From Roseateles_B sp051857535 (lineage in GTDB: Bacteria > Pseudomonadota > Gammaproteobacteria > Burkholderiales > Burkholderiaceae_C): a DNA stretch of 64,000 bases. The notes below the pieces were generated by a model. The model had not been told where the DNA came from. It saw only the letters and a list, made by a program, of their open reading frames with translations, and made no database searches. Of this stretch, positions 27,657 through 34,875 are shown in pieces. Within the stretch, counting starts at the first letter, position 1; the number at the start of each line of letters is the position of its first letter. The position numbers and the translations under genes were made by a program. The stretch lies in NCBI RefSeq assembly GCF_051857535.1, contig NZ_JBPZGY010000001.1, positions 517,084-581,083 of the forward strand, written 5' to 3'.

Positions 27657-28301
27657 ATGGGAACGCGGCAGCAGGGCACGCTCACACAGTGGGACGATGC
27701 CAAGGGTTATGGCTTCATCACGCCTGATGCGGGCGGTGGCAGGCTCTTCGTCCATGCGCGCGCCTTCGGGCTGCGTGCCTGGCGGCCCTATCTGGGCGAG
27801 CGCCTCAGCTACGAGCCGGGACGCGATGCGCAAGGCAAGGCCCGCGCCCAGCGCGTCAAGGCCCTGGAGCCCAGGCGCCCGCAACCGGCGGCCCGCAGAG
27901 CTCCCGCTGCACGCCGCGCACCTGATGCGGCCCGCGGCGGCGCGGTTCTGGTGCTGATCCCCGCCTTCGCCGCCCTCGTGTTGGCCGTGCACCTGGCCTG
28001 GTCCCTGCCTCACGCCGTGTGGGGGGGCTACATGGCCCTGAGTCTGGCCACCTTCATCGTCTATGCCGGCGACAAGCGCGCCGCCCGCAAGGGCCAGTGG
28101 CGCGTGGCCGAGTCCACTCTGCACGGCCTGGCCCTGTGCGGCGGCTGGCCCGGCGCCCTGCTGGCCCAGCAACTGCTGGCCCACAAGCGCAACAAGCCCG
28201 TGTTCATGCGGGTGTTCTGGGGCACCGTCGCCCTCAACATCCTTGCCTTCATCGCGCTGTTCACGCCGGCGCTCATGCCCTGGGGACGTCTGCTGTCCTG
28301 A
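27657..28301 (+). CDS. Cold-shock-domain / DUF1294 membrane protein
   Basis: This 214-residue fusion begins with a cold-shock domain (GTLTQWDDAKGYGFITPDAGGGRLFVHARAF) containing the RNA-binding KGYGFI and LFVH motifs. An Arg/Ala/Pro-rich linker (about 75-100) follows, then DUF1294 with hydrophobic segments (AVLVLIPAFAALVLAVHL, YMALSLATFIVYAGDKRAA, FMRVFWGTVALNILAFIALF). The fusion is a known bacterial arrangement of unknown function that may tether RNA to the membrane. It follows the helicase terminator by about 30 bp, so it has its own promoter. Confidence 0.9.
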   Translation: MGTRQQGTLTQWDDAKGYGFITPDAGGGRLFVHARAFGLRAWRPYLGERLSYEPGRDAQGKARAQRVKALEPRRPQPAARRAPAARRAPDAARGGAVLVLIPAFAALVLAVHLAWSLPHAVWGGYMALSLATFIVYAGDKRAARKGQWRVAESTLHGLALCGGWPGALLAQQLLAHKRNKPVFMRVFWGTVALNILAFIALFTPALMPWGRLLS

Positions 28302-28318
28302 TCCTCCCGGCCTCTTCC

Positions 28319-28846
28319 ATGTCTTCCGAATTCGATTTGCGGCCGCTGCAGCTGGCCGATCTGGACGCGGTCCTGCGTCTGCAGTCCGACTGCTATGGCG
28401 CGGTGTACGTCGAACCCGCCGAGGCCTTTGCCTCCAAGCTGCGTGAGACCCTGTCTCTGCAGACCTGCTGGGGCGTCTTCGATGGCGCGGGCACGCTGCT
28501 GGCCTATGCCATCAGCCTGCCCGTCTGCGCCGACACCATGCCGAGTCTGCACGCCAGCGACTATCACTGCCCGGCGGCGCCCACGCTGCTCTACCTGCAT
28601 GACGTGGCTGTAGGCTCGCGGGGCCGGGGAAGGGGGCTTGCGCAAAGTCTGCTGGCGCAGATCGAGCAGCGGGCGCTGCGGCTGGGGCTGGCGCGCGTGG
28701 GCCTGATCGCGGTGCAGGACTCCGCGCCCTTCTGGCAGCGCCTGGGCTTCGCGCCCCTGCCATCCCTGCCGGCCTGGCTGGGGCGCAAGCTGCAGAGCTT
28801 TGGCGAGGCCGCCCGGTACCTGGAGCGGGTCAGCGCGAGCGGCTGA
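28319..28846 (+). CDS. GNAT family N-acetyltransferase
   Basis: The 175-residue product shows LRPLQLADLDAVLRLQSDCYG, LYLHDVAVGSRGRGRGLAQSLLAQ (the acetyl-CoA binding Q/RxxGxG/A type motif) and LIAVQDSAPFWQRLGFAP, typical of single-domain GNAT enzymes. The substrate is unknown. The start MSSEFDLRP is 17 bp after the DUF1294 gene stop, so they are probably co-transcribed. Confidence 0.88.
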   Translation: MSSEFDLRPLQLADLDAVLRLQSDCYGAVYVEPAEAFASKLRETLSLQTCWGVFDGAGTLLAYAISLPVCADTMPSLHASDYHCPAAPTLLYLHDVAVGSRGRGRGLAQSLLAQIEQRALRLGLARVGLIAVQDSAPFWQRLGFAPLPSLPAWLGRKLQSFGEAARYLERVSASG

Positions 28847-28855
28847 GCGCAGGCC

Positions 28856-29314
28856 TCACCAGCTCGAAAAGGGCTGCGCCGACAGGGCCGAGTTGAAGTA
28901 GCGCGCATCCTGCGTCACTTCCTCGCCCAGCCAGTCGGGGCGTTCGAAGGGGTGGTCTTCCCGCGGCAGTTCGATCTCGGCGACCACCAGCGGCGCGTTG
29001 GCGCCCAGAAACTCGTCGATCTCCCAGACCAGGTCGCCCATGGGCAGACGGTGGCGGCGCTTCTCGACGGCAGGGCCGTCCGCCAGGGCCAGCAATGCCT
29101 GGGCGTCGGCCAGCGGGATGGCGTACTCGAACTCGCTGCGCGTGGCGCCCACGCTGCGGCCCTTGATGGTCAGGAAGCCTTGCTCACCGTCGATGCGCAC
29201 CCGCACCGTGCGGGCCGGGTCGCGGTTGAGATAGGCCTGGCACAGGTAGCGGCCCTCACCCTGGCGCCAGGCTTCGCCCGTCACCAGGAACTTGCGTTCG
29301 ATCTCGATACCCAT
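28856..29314 (-). CDS. CYTH domain protein (inorganic triphosphatase type)
   Basis: This 152-residue triphosphate tunnel metalloenzyme starts MGIEIERKFLV, with the defining ExExK motif at Glu4, Glu6, Lys8. Charged tunnel strands follow (VRVRI, LTIKGR, EFEYAI, WEIDEFLG, VAEIELP). The family hydrolyses tripolyphosphate or thiamine triphosphate; specificity is not visible. It lies 18 bp after pyrD on the same strand and converges on the acetyltransferase gene. Confidence 0.92.
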   Translation of the reverse strand: MGIEIERKFLVTGEAWRQGEGRYLCQAYLNRDPARTVRVRIDGEQGFLTIKGRSVGATRSEFEYAIPLADAQALLALADGPAVEKRRHRLPMGDLVWEIDEFLGANAPLVVAEIELPREDHPFERPDWLGEEVTQDARYFNSALSAQPFSSW

Positions 29315-29332
29315 GCTTCTTCAGCCCCTGCT

Positions 29333-30379
29333 TCAGCCCTTGAATCCCTGCAGCGCACGCGCGCACGCCGGCACCAGGGCCGAGCCCTTGTAGATGAGCC
29401 CGGTGTAGACCTGCACCAGATCCGCGCCCGCCTGCAGCTTGGCGCGCGCATGCTCACCACTCATCACGCCACCCACGCCGATGATGGGATAGCCCTTGCC
29501 CAGGGCCTCGCGCAGCAGACGGATCACGCGGTTGCTGGGCTCGAAGACCGGCTGGCCGGAAAGGCCGCCCGCTTCTTCGGCGTGCGGCAGGCCCTGCACC
29601 GCCTCCCGGCCAACGGTGGTGTTGGTGGCGATCACGCCGTCGATGCCGTTGTTCTTCAGCGTGCGGGCGATCACGCCCACCTGCGCCTCGTCCAGGTCTG
29701 GTGCGATCTTCACGAACATGGGCACCACACGGTCATGCTGGGCCTGAAGCTGCAACTTGCGTTCCTGCAGGCGGGAGAGCAGGGCGTCCAGGGCCTCGTC
29801 GCTCTGCAGGGCGCGAAGGTTCTTGGTGTTGGGGCTGGAGATGTTGACGGTGATGTAGTCGGCGTGCGGGTAGACGCCGGCCAGCCCGATCAGATAATCG
29901 TCCACCGCGTTCTCGATGGGCGTGACGGCGTTCTTGCCGATGTTCAGGCCCAGCAGACCGCCGGCCTTCCTGAAGCTGTGGGCCTGCTTCACGTTGGCGA
30001 TGAAGCTGTCCAGGCCTTCATTGTTGAAGCCCAGGCGATTGATCAGCGCGTTCGCATCGGGGAGGCGGAACATGCGCGGCTTGTCATTGCCGGGCTGGCC
30101 CTTGGGCGTGACGGTGCCCACCTCGATGAAGCCGAAGCCCATGGCGCCCAGGCCGTCGATGCAGCGGCCGTTCTTGTCCAGACCGGCAGCCAGGCCCACG
30201 CGATTGGGAAAGCGCAGGCCTGCCAACTGCACCGGATCGCTCACCCGGCTCTGTGACCACAGACACTGCAGCGGCGTGTTCTGGAAGCGGGCGATCGCGC
30301 CCAGCGTCAGCTCGTGGGCGTGCTCGGGATCCATGCCGAAGAGGAAGGGGCGGGTCAGGGCGTAGGGAATCAGGGACAT
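29333..30379 (-). CDS. pyrD: Quinone-dependent dihydroorotate dehydrogenase
   Basis: Class 2 PyrD oxidises dihydroorotate to orotate, passing electrons to ubiquinone at the membrane in pyrimidine synthesis. The 348-residue protein has an amphipathic N-terminus, GLAAGLDKNG, VGTVTPKGQPGN, ITVNISSPNTKNLR, VKIAPDL and GVGGVMSGEHA. I start at MSLIPYALTRPFLFGMDPEHAHE; an ATG eight codons upstream is possible. It is divergent from the DAHP synthase gene, with overlapping divergent -10-like hexamers (GACAAT on minus, GATAAT on plus) in the 119-bp gap. Confidence 0.95.
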   Translation of the reverse strand: MSLIPYALTRPFLFGMDPEHAHELTLGAIARFQNTPLQCLWSQSRVSDPVQLAGLRFPNRVGLAAGLDKNGRCIDGLGAMGFGFIEVGTVTPKGQPGNDKPRMFRLPDANALINRLGFNNEGLDSFIANVKQAHSFRKAGGLLGLNIGKNAVTPIENAVDDYLIGLAGVYPHADYITVNISSPNTKNLRALQSDEALDALLSRLQERKLQLQAQHDRVVPMFVKIAPDLDEAQVGVIARTLKNNGIDGVIATNTTVGREAVQGLPHAEEAGGLSGQPVFEPSNRVIRLLREALGKGYPIIGVGGVMSGEHARAKLQAGADLVQVYTGLIYKGSALVPACARALQGFKG

Positions 30380-30498
30380 GGCGGCAAGGCGGCGCCACGG
30401 CATCGGCGGCCAGTGGCTGTGGGGCTTGTGGGGATGGGGGCGATTGTCGCATCCGGCCTCGCTGATAATCAGGGCAATCCCGCCTCTGCCCTGCGCCC

Positions 30499-31629
30499 AT
30501 GAAATCCCTCGACCATCCCCAGAATGACCGCGAGATCGGCTCGCGCGACAGCACCCGTGACACCACCCGCACCGATGACACCCGCATCGGCGCCGTGCGC
30601 CCGCTCATCTCGCCGGCCCTGTTGCTGGATCAACTGCCCATCACCGACGAAGCCCTGAACCTGGTCGAGCGTGCCCGCCAGGAGATCAGCGACGTTCTGC
30701 ATGGCCGCGACGACCGCCTGCTGGTGGTGGTAGGCCCGTGCTCCATCCACGATCACGACCAGGCCATGGATTACGCCCGCCTGCTCAAGAAGGCCCGTGA
30801 CGAGATGCAGGGCGAGCTGCTCGTGGTGATGCGCGTCTACTTCGAGAAGCCGCGCACCACCGTTGGCTGGAAGGGCTACATCAACGACCCGCACCTGGAC
30901 GGCAGCTTCCACATGAACGAGGGCCTGCGCCTGGCGCGCCAGCTGCTGCTGGACGTGACGGCCCTGGGCCTGCCAGCTGGCACCGAGTTCCTGGACCTGC
31001 TCTCGCCGCAGTACATCTCCGACCTCATCGCCTGGGGTGCCATCGGCGCCCGCACCACTGAGAGCCAGAGCCACCGCCAACTGGCCTCCGGCCTGTCCTG
31101 CCCCGTGGGCTTCAAGAACGCCACGGACGGCGGCATCAAGGTGGCGGCCGATGCCGTGCTGGCTGCCCAGGCCAGCCACGCCTTCATGGGCATGACCAAG
31201 ATGGGCGCAGCCGCCATCTTCGAGACCCGCGGCAATGACGACTGCCACCTGATCCTGCGCGGCGGCAAGGCCCCCAACTACGACGCCGCCTCGGTGCAGG
31301 CCGCCTGCGAGGCGCTCAAGGCCGCGGGCCTGCGCGAGCAGGTGATGATCGACTTCTCCCATGCCAACTCCAGCAAGAAGTACGAGCGCCAGATCGACGT
31401 CGGCCGCGATGTCGCCGGCCAGATCGTCGGCGGCGATGCACGCATCACCGGCGTCATGATCGAGTCCCACCTGCAGGCCGGCCGCCAGGACCTGCTGGAT
31501 GGACAGACCCGCGCCGACCTCAAGCCCGGCGTCTCCATCACCGATGCCTGCCTGGGCTGGGTGCAGACCGAGCCCCTGCTGCGTGAGCTGGCCGCCGCTG
31601 TGAAGGCCCGCCGTGCCCGCCAGGCCTGA
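30499..31629 (+). CDS. aroG: 3-deoxy-7-phosphoheptulonate (DAHP) synthase, class I
   Basis: This enzyme joins phosphoenolpyruvate and erythrose 4-phosphate as the first shikimate-pathway step. The 376-residue type I-alpha protein shows VVVGPCSIHDHDQAMDYA, RVYFEKPRTTVGWKG, GARTTESQSHR, GFKNATDGG, LRGGKAPNYD, IDFSHANSSKKYERQ and IESHL. It has the E. coli AroF/G/H layout and is probably feedback-inhibited by an aromatic amino acid; which one is not read here, so aroG is a best-guess name. A GATAAT -10 candidate is about 30 bases upstream. Confidence 0.93.
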   Translation: MKSLDHPQNDREIGSRDSTRDTTRTDDTRIGAVRPLISPALLLDQLPITDEALNLVERARQEISDVLHGRDDRLLVVVGPCSIHDHDQAMDYARLLKKARDEMQGELLVVMRVYFEKPRTTVGWKGYINDPHLDGSFHMNEGLRLARQLLLDVTALGLPAGTEFLDLLSPQYISDLIAWGAIGARTTESQSHRQLASGLSCPVGFKNATDGGIKVAADAVLAAQASHAFMGMTKMGAAAIFETRGNDDCHLILRGGKAPNYDAASVQAACEALKAAGLREQVMIDFSHANSSKKYERQIDVGRDVAGQIVGGDARITGVMIESHLQAGRQDLLDGQTRADLKPGVSITDACLGWVQTEPLLRELAAAVKARRARQA

Positions 31630-31640
31630 ATTCGATCCAG

Positions 31641-31655
31641 GCAAGACCTGACCCC
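31641..31655 (+). repeat. Exact copy of the 15-base recurring motif
   Basis: GCAAGACCTGACCCC between the DAHP synthase gene and rpiA is identical, on the opposite strand, to the copy within lolA. It is bracketed by GAATTC about 10 bases before and GGAATTCC about 16 bases after. Confidence 0.65.
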
Positions 31656-31691
31656 GTCTCCGACCTTCTACGGAATTCCAGAAAGATTGCA

Positions 31692-32354
31692 ATGACTCAA
31701 GACGAACTCAAGGCCCTGGTCGGCCAGGCTGCGCTGGCCTATGTGGAGGAGGGCTCCATCGTGGGCGTGGGCACGGGCTCGACCGTGGACAAGTTCATCG
31801 ACGCCCTGGCCGCCAGCGGCAGGAAGATCGCTGGCGCCGTCTCCAGTTCCGTGCGCTCCACCGAGCGCATGAAGGCGCTGGGCATCCCTGTGCTGGAGGC
31901 CAGCGAGGTGCAGGGCCTGAAGGTCTACATCGACGGTGCCGACGAGATCGATCACCAAGGCCATATGGTCAAGGGCGGCGGTGCCGCGCTGACCCGCGAG
32001 AAGATCGTCGCGGACCTGGCCGAGACCTTTGTCTGCATTGCCGACGAGTCCAAGCTCGTGCAGACACTGGGCAAGTTCCCGCTGCCGGTGGAGGTGATTC
32101 CCATGGCTGCAGCCCAGATCGCTCGCCGCTTCGCCGCGATGGGCGCCGATGCTCAGCTGCGAGCCGGCGTCGTGACCGACAACGGCTGCCAGATCCTTGA
32201 CGTGCGCGGCCTCAGCATCATCGATCCTGCCGCCTTCGAGACCGACGTGAACCAGTGGCCTGGCGTGGTCACCGTGGGGGTCTTTGCCCGCAACAAGGCG
32301 GGCGTGTGCCTGCTGGGCACGGCCAGCGGTGTGAAGACGCTCACCTTCGCCTGA
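31692..32354 (+). CDS. rpiA: Ribose-5-phosphate isomerase A
   Basis: RpiA interconverts ribose 5-phosphate and ribulose 5-phosphate in the pentose phosphate pathway. The 220-residue protein has VGVGTGSTVDKFID, YIDGADEID, MVKGGGAALTREKI, IADESK and the C-terminal FARNKAGVCLLGT. Length and motifs match the A-type. It is followed 7 bp later by a membrane-protein gene on the same strand. Confidence 0.96.
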   Translation: MTQDELKALVGQAALAYVEEGSIVGVGTGSTVDKFIDALAASGRKIAGAVSSSVRSTERMKALGIPVLEASEVQGLKVYIDGADEIDHQGHMVKGGGAALTREKIVADLAETFVCIADESKLVQTLGKFPLPVEVIPMAAAQIARRFAAMGADAQLRAGVVTDNGCQILDVRGLSIIDPAAFETDVNQWPGVVTVGVFARNKAGVCLLGTASGVKTLTFA

Positions 32355-32361
32355 ACCAGGC

Positions 32362-32949
32362 ATGGAGGCGATGCGAGACGTCGTCGCCTATCTCCTGGGG
32401 CGCCGAGCCTTTGAGGAACGGCACCACCGCCGCTACCAGTTTGCGGCCAGTCTCATCCTGCGACTGCTGGCAAGTGCCGCCGCGCTGGCCTTTGTCCTGG
32501 CGGGTCAAGGCGAATGGCGCTTGATCCGGGCGGTGCTTCTGGGCTGGGTGCCTGCCTGGCTGTTCACGCCGGAGCTGATGGCGCTGGCGCACACGCTGCT
32601 GGCCGGCATCCGCCAGCAGGCGCTGGCCGATGTGCAGGGGCAGCATTACGTCTTTCGCGGCAAGCCCATGCGTGTGGCGGAATGGGTGCCTGGCGAACGC
32701 TGGATCGCGGTGTCAGACCTGGAACGTGTGCTGGACCGTCCAGTCCGAATGGGGCCGCTGCGCCAGGCCCATGGCGAAGACTGCCAGGAGCGCGGTGGCC
32801 GCTGGTGGCTCAGTGCACCTGCCTGCCTGGACTACCTGGACGGCCTGCAGGACGCGCAGGCGCTCAAGCTGCGCCACTGGGTCCATGGCACCGTCTGGCT
32901 GCCGTCGGGGCAGGCACGGCGCCAGGGGCGGGAGCGCTGGCGCCGCTGA
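32362..32949 (+). CDS. Membrane protein with soluble C-terminal domain, unknown function
   Basis: This 195-residue protein has two hydrophobic segments (FAASLILRLLASAAALAFVLA and LIRAVLLGWVPAWLFTPELMALAHTLLAG) and then a cytoplasmic-type domain with VFRGKPMRVAEWVPGERWIAVSDLERVL and CQERGGRWWLSAPACLDYL. The KPMRV/WIAVSDLERVL part reads like a small KilA/AntA-like or sensor fold, but I do not recognise a named family. It sits 7 bp after rpiA and ends before a strong terminator. Confidence 0.7.
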   Translation: MEAMRDVVAYLLGRRAFEERHHRRYQFAASLILRLLASAAALAFVLAGQGEWRLIRAVLLGWVPAWLFTPELMALAHTLLAGIRQQALADVQGQHYVFRGKPMRVAEWVPGERWIAVSDLERVLDRPVRMGPLRQAHGEDCQERGGRWWLSAPACLDYLDGLQDAQALKLRHWVHGTVWLPSGQARRQGRERWRR

Positions 32950-33034
32950 ACTTGTCCGCCTGGCTGGATGTCTGGACGTGGCGGTGGATCGGTCGGCAAG
33001 GACAGCGCAGGGCGTGAGAACCTTCCAACGACGA

Positions 33035-33068
33035 AAGGGGGCGACCGTCGGTCGCCCCCTTCGTTCTT
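33035..33068. terminator. Bidirectional intrinsic terminator
   Basis: AAGGGGGCGACC (33035-33046) and GGTCGCCCCCTT (33050-33061) form a perfect 12-bp stem with a GTC loop, followed by CGTTCTTCT. It separates the rpiA unit from the convergent protease gene. Confidence 0.88.
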
Positions 33069-33123
33069 CTGCTGGATGGTCCTGCGGGCCGGGTGGCATC
33101 GCAGGCGTCCTCCTCGGTCAGTC

Positions 33124-34683
33124 TCAGTTGACGTTCACGGCCGTCCAGGCAGCGGCCACGGCATTGGCCTGGGTGCTGCCAGCGCCGTACAGCTCGTTGG
33201 CTGCAGCGATGGTGGCGGCACGGGCGCCGGCGTAGTTGGTGCTGGAGGTCATCTTGGTGGTCAGCGCGCGGTACCAGATCTTGGCGGCGGCGTCGCGGCC
33301 GATGCCGGTCAGGCTGCCGGTGCCGGTGGCGACGCGGGTGTCACCGGCCTTGCAGGTGGGGCTGGTGCCCAGGCTGCTGTTGGTGCCTTCGGCCAGCATG
33401 AAGTAGAAGTGGTTGGCCACGCCCGAGCTGTAGTGCACGTCCAGGCTGCCCACGCCGCTGTACCAGCAGTCTGCGGAGGCGCCGTCGGCGCTGGGCTTCA
33501 TCATGTTGCGCAGGAAGGCCGACTTCACCATGACCTTCTCACCGATCAGGTAGTCGCCGGCATCGCTGCCATTGGCGGCATAGAACTCGACCATGGTGCC
33601 GAAGATGTCCGAGGTGGCCTCATTCAGGCCGCCGGATTCACCGGAGTAGGTCAGGTTGGCGGTGCGGCTGGTGACGCCGTGCGTCATCTCGTGGCCGGCC
33701 ACGTCCAGGGAGACCAGGGACTTCAGGCTGGTGCCGTCGCCGTCGCCGTAGGTCATGCAGAAGCAGGAGTCGGACCAGAAGGCGTTGGCGTAGTTACGGC
33801 CGTAGTGCACGCGGTTGAAGGCGCCCTTGCCGTCATTGGCGATGCCGCTGCGGCCATGCACGTTCTTGTAGTAGTCCCAGGTCACGGCCGTGCCGTACTG
33901 GGCGTCGACGGCAGCCGAGGCCAGGTCGGCGGTGGTGCTGCTGCCCCAGACGTTGTCGGTGTCGGTGAAGATCGTGCCGTTGCCAGCCGTCTTCTTGTTC
34001 ATGTTGGTGGTGTAGGTGCTGCCGCGGGCGGGGTCGCGCAGCTCGTAGCCGCCGGTGATGGAGTTGGTGGTCAGGGCGACGGTGCCGCTGTAGAGGCTCT
34101 TGCCGGTGCCGTTGGCAGCCGCGGTGTGGATGTCATTCCACATGTCCAGGTGGGCGCCGGTCTGGGCGTCGATGATGGCGTGCTTCTCGAAGGGCGTGCC
34201 ATCAGATTCTTCGCCGCCGACCAGCACATCCCAGGCCAGGCGAGGCTGGTCGCCACGGGCGTAGATCACCAGCTCGGGCTTGGCGCCCATGTCGGCGCCA
34301 CCGTGCTTGGCGACGGCCAGCTGCTTGGCCTGCCCGAGGGAGATGGAGGGCTTGATGTCGACCTTGGGATTGCGCTTGAGTGTCATGTGCAGGGCCTGCA
34401 TGGCGCCATTGCGGTCCGAGCGCACCACCAGGTCGCCACCGATCACGCGAAGGCCGCTCACGGTGCGGTCCAAGCGCACGTGCTCGGTGCCGTCGGCATC
34501 GGTGATCACGTCGCGCACGCTGTACTCATGGCCTTCGCCATGCAGGCTGCGGCTGGCGAACTGCTTGACGTGGCCCAGCGCACGGCCCTGCGGATCCGCC
34601 TGGGCGGACAGGGATGCCAGGGTGAGGCCGGCCAGAGTGGCCACGGCGATGCTGATGCTGTTCAGGGACCTTGACTTCTTCAT
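33124..34683 (-). CDS. Secreted M4 (thermolysin-like) metallopeptidase
   Basis: This 519-residue preproenzyme has a signal peptide (MKKSRSLNSISIAVATLAGLTLASLSAQA), an FTP/PepSY-type propeptide (about 30-200) and the M4 catalytic domain. HEMTH (331-335) supplies the zinc histidines and catalytic Glu332, and GGLNEATSD gives the third ligand Glu355, 24 residues after His331 as in thermolysin. The final active-site His is probably in DVHYSSGVANHFYFMLAEG. GGAG precedes the ATG at 34683 by seven bases. It is likely secreted for protein scavenging or virulence against other cells. An AT-richer 190-bp upstream region separates it from the kinase gene. Confidence 0.94.
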   Translation of the reverse strand: MKKSRSLNSISIAVATLAGLTLASLSAQADPQGRALGHVKQFASRSLHGEGHEYSVRDVITDADGTEHVRLDRTVSGLRVIGGDLVVRSDRNGAMQALHMTLKRNPKVDIKPSISLGQAKQLAVAKHGGADMGAKPELVIYARGDQPRLAWDVLVGGEESDGTPFEKHAIIDAQTGAHLDMWNDIHTAAANGTGKSLYSGTVALTTNSITGGYELRDPARGSTYTTNMNKKTAGNGTIFTDTDNVWGSSTTADLASAAVDAQYGTAVTWDYYKNVHGRSGIANDGKGAFNRVHYGRNYANAFWSDSCFCMTYGDGDGTSLKSLVSLDVAGHEMTHGVTSRTANLTYSGESGGLNEATSDIFGTMVEFYAANGSDAGDYLIGEKVMVKSAFLRNMMKPSADGASADCWYSGVGSLDVHYSSGVANHFYFMLAEGTNSSLGTSPTCKAGDTRVATGTGSLTGIGRDAAAKIWYRALTTKMTSSTNYAGARAATIAAANELYGAGSTQANAVAAAWTAVNVN

Positions 34684-34762
34684 GGGGAACTCCGTCTTGC
34701 GCTGGATCCGCAGATCCTTGTGGTTTTGAATGGCTGGCCGAGTCACTGTCTCGGGGCACGGC

Positions 34763-34772
34763 GCAAATTTGC
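34763..34772. promoter_or_regulatory. Palindromic site upstream of M4 protease
   Basis: GCAAATTTGC is a perfect 10-bp palindrome about 80 bases before the protease start in an unusually AT-rich stretch; it could be a regulator site. Confidence 0.3.
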
Positions 34773-34875
34773 TTCAAAACGTTTGTTTGTGCGCTCCTCA
34801 AAATCCCTCTCGGTGTTGCTCCCCACTTGCGCACCCATGCCGAATGTCATAGGTGTGACTTTCCTGTGAAAGAAG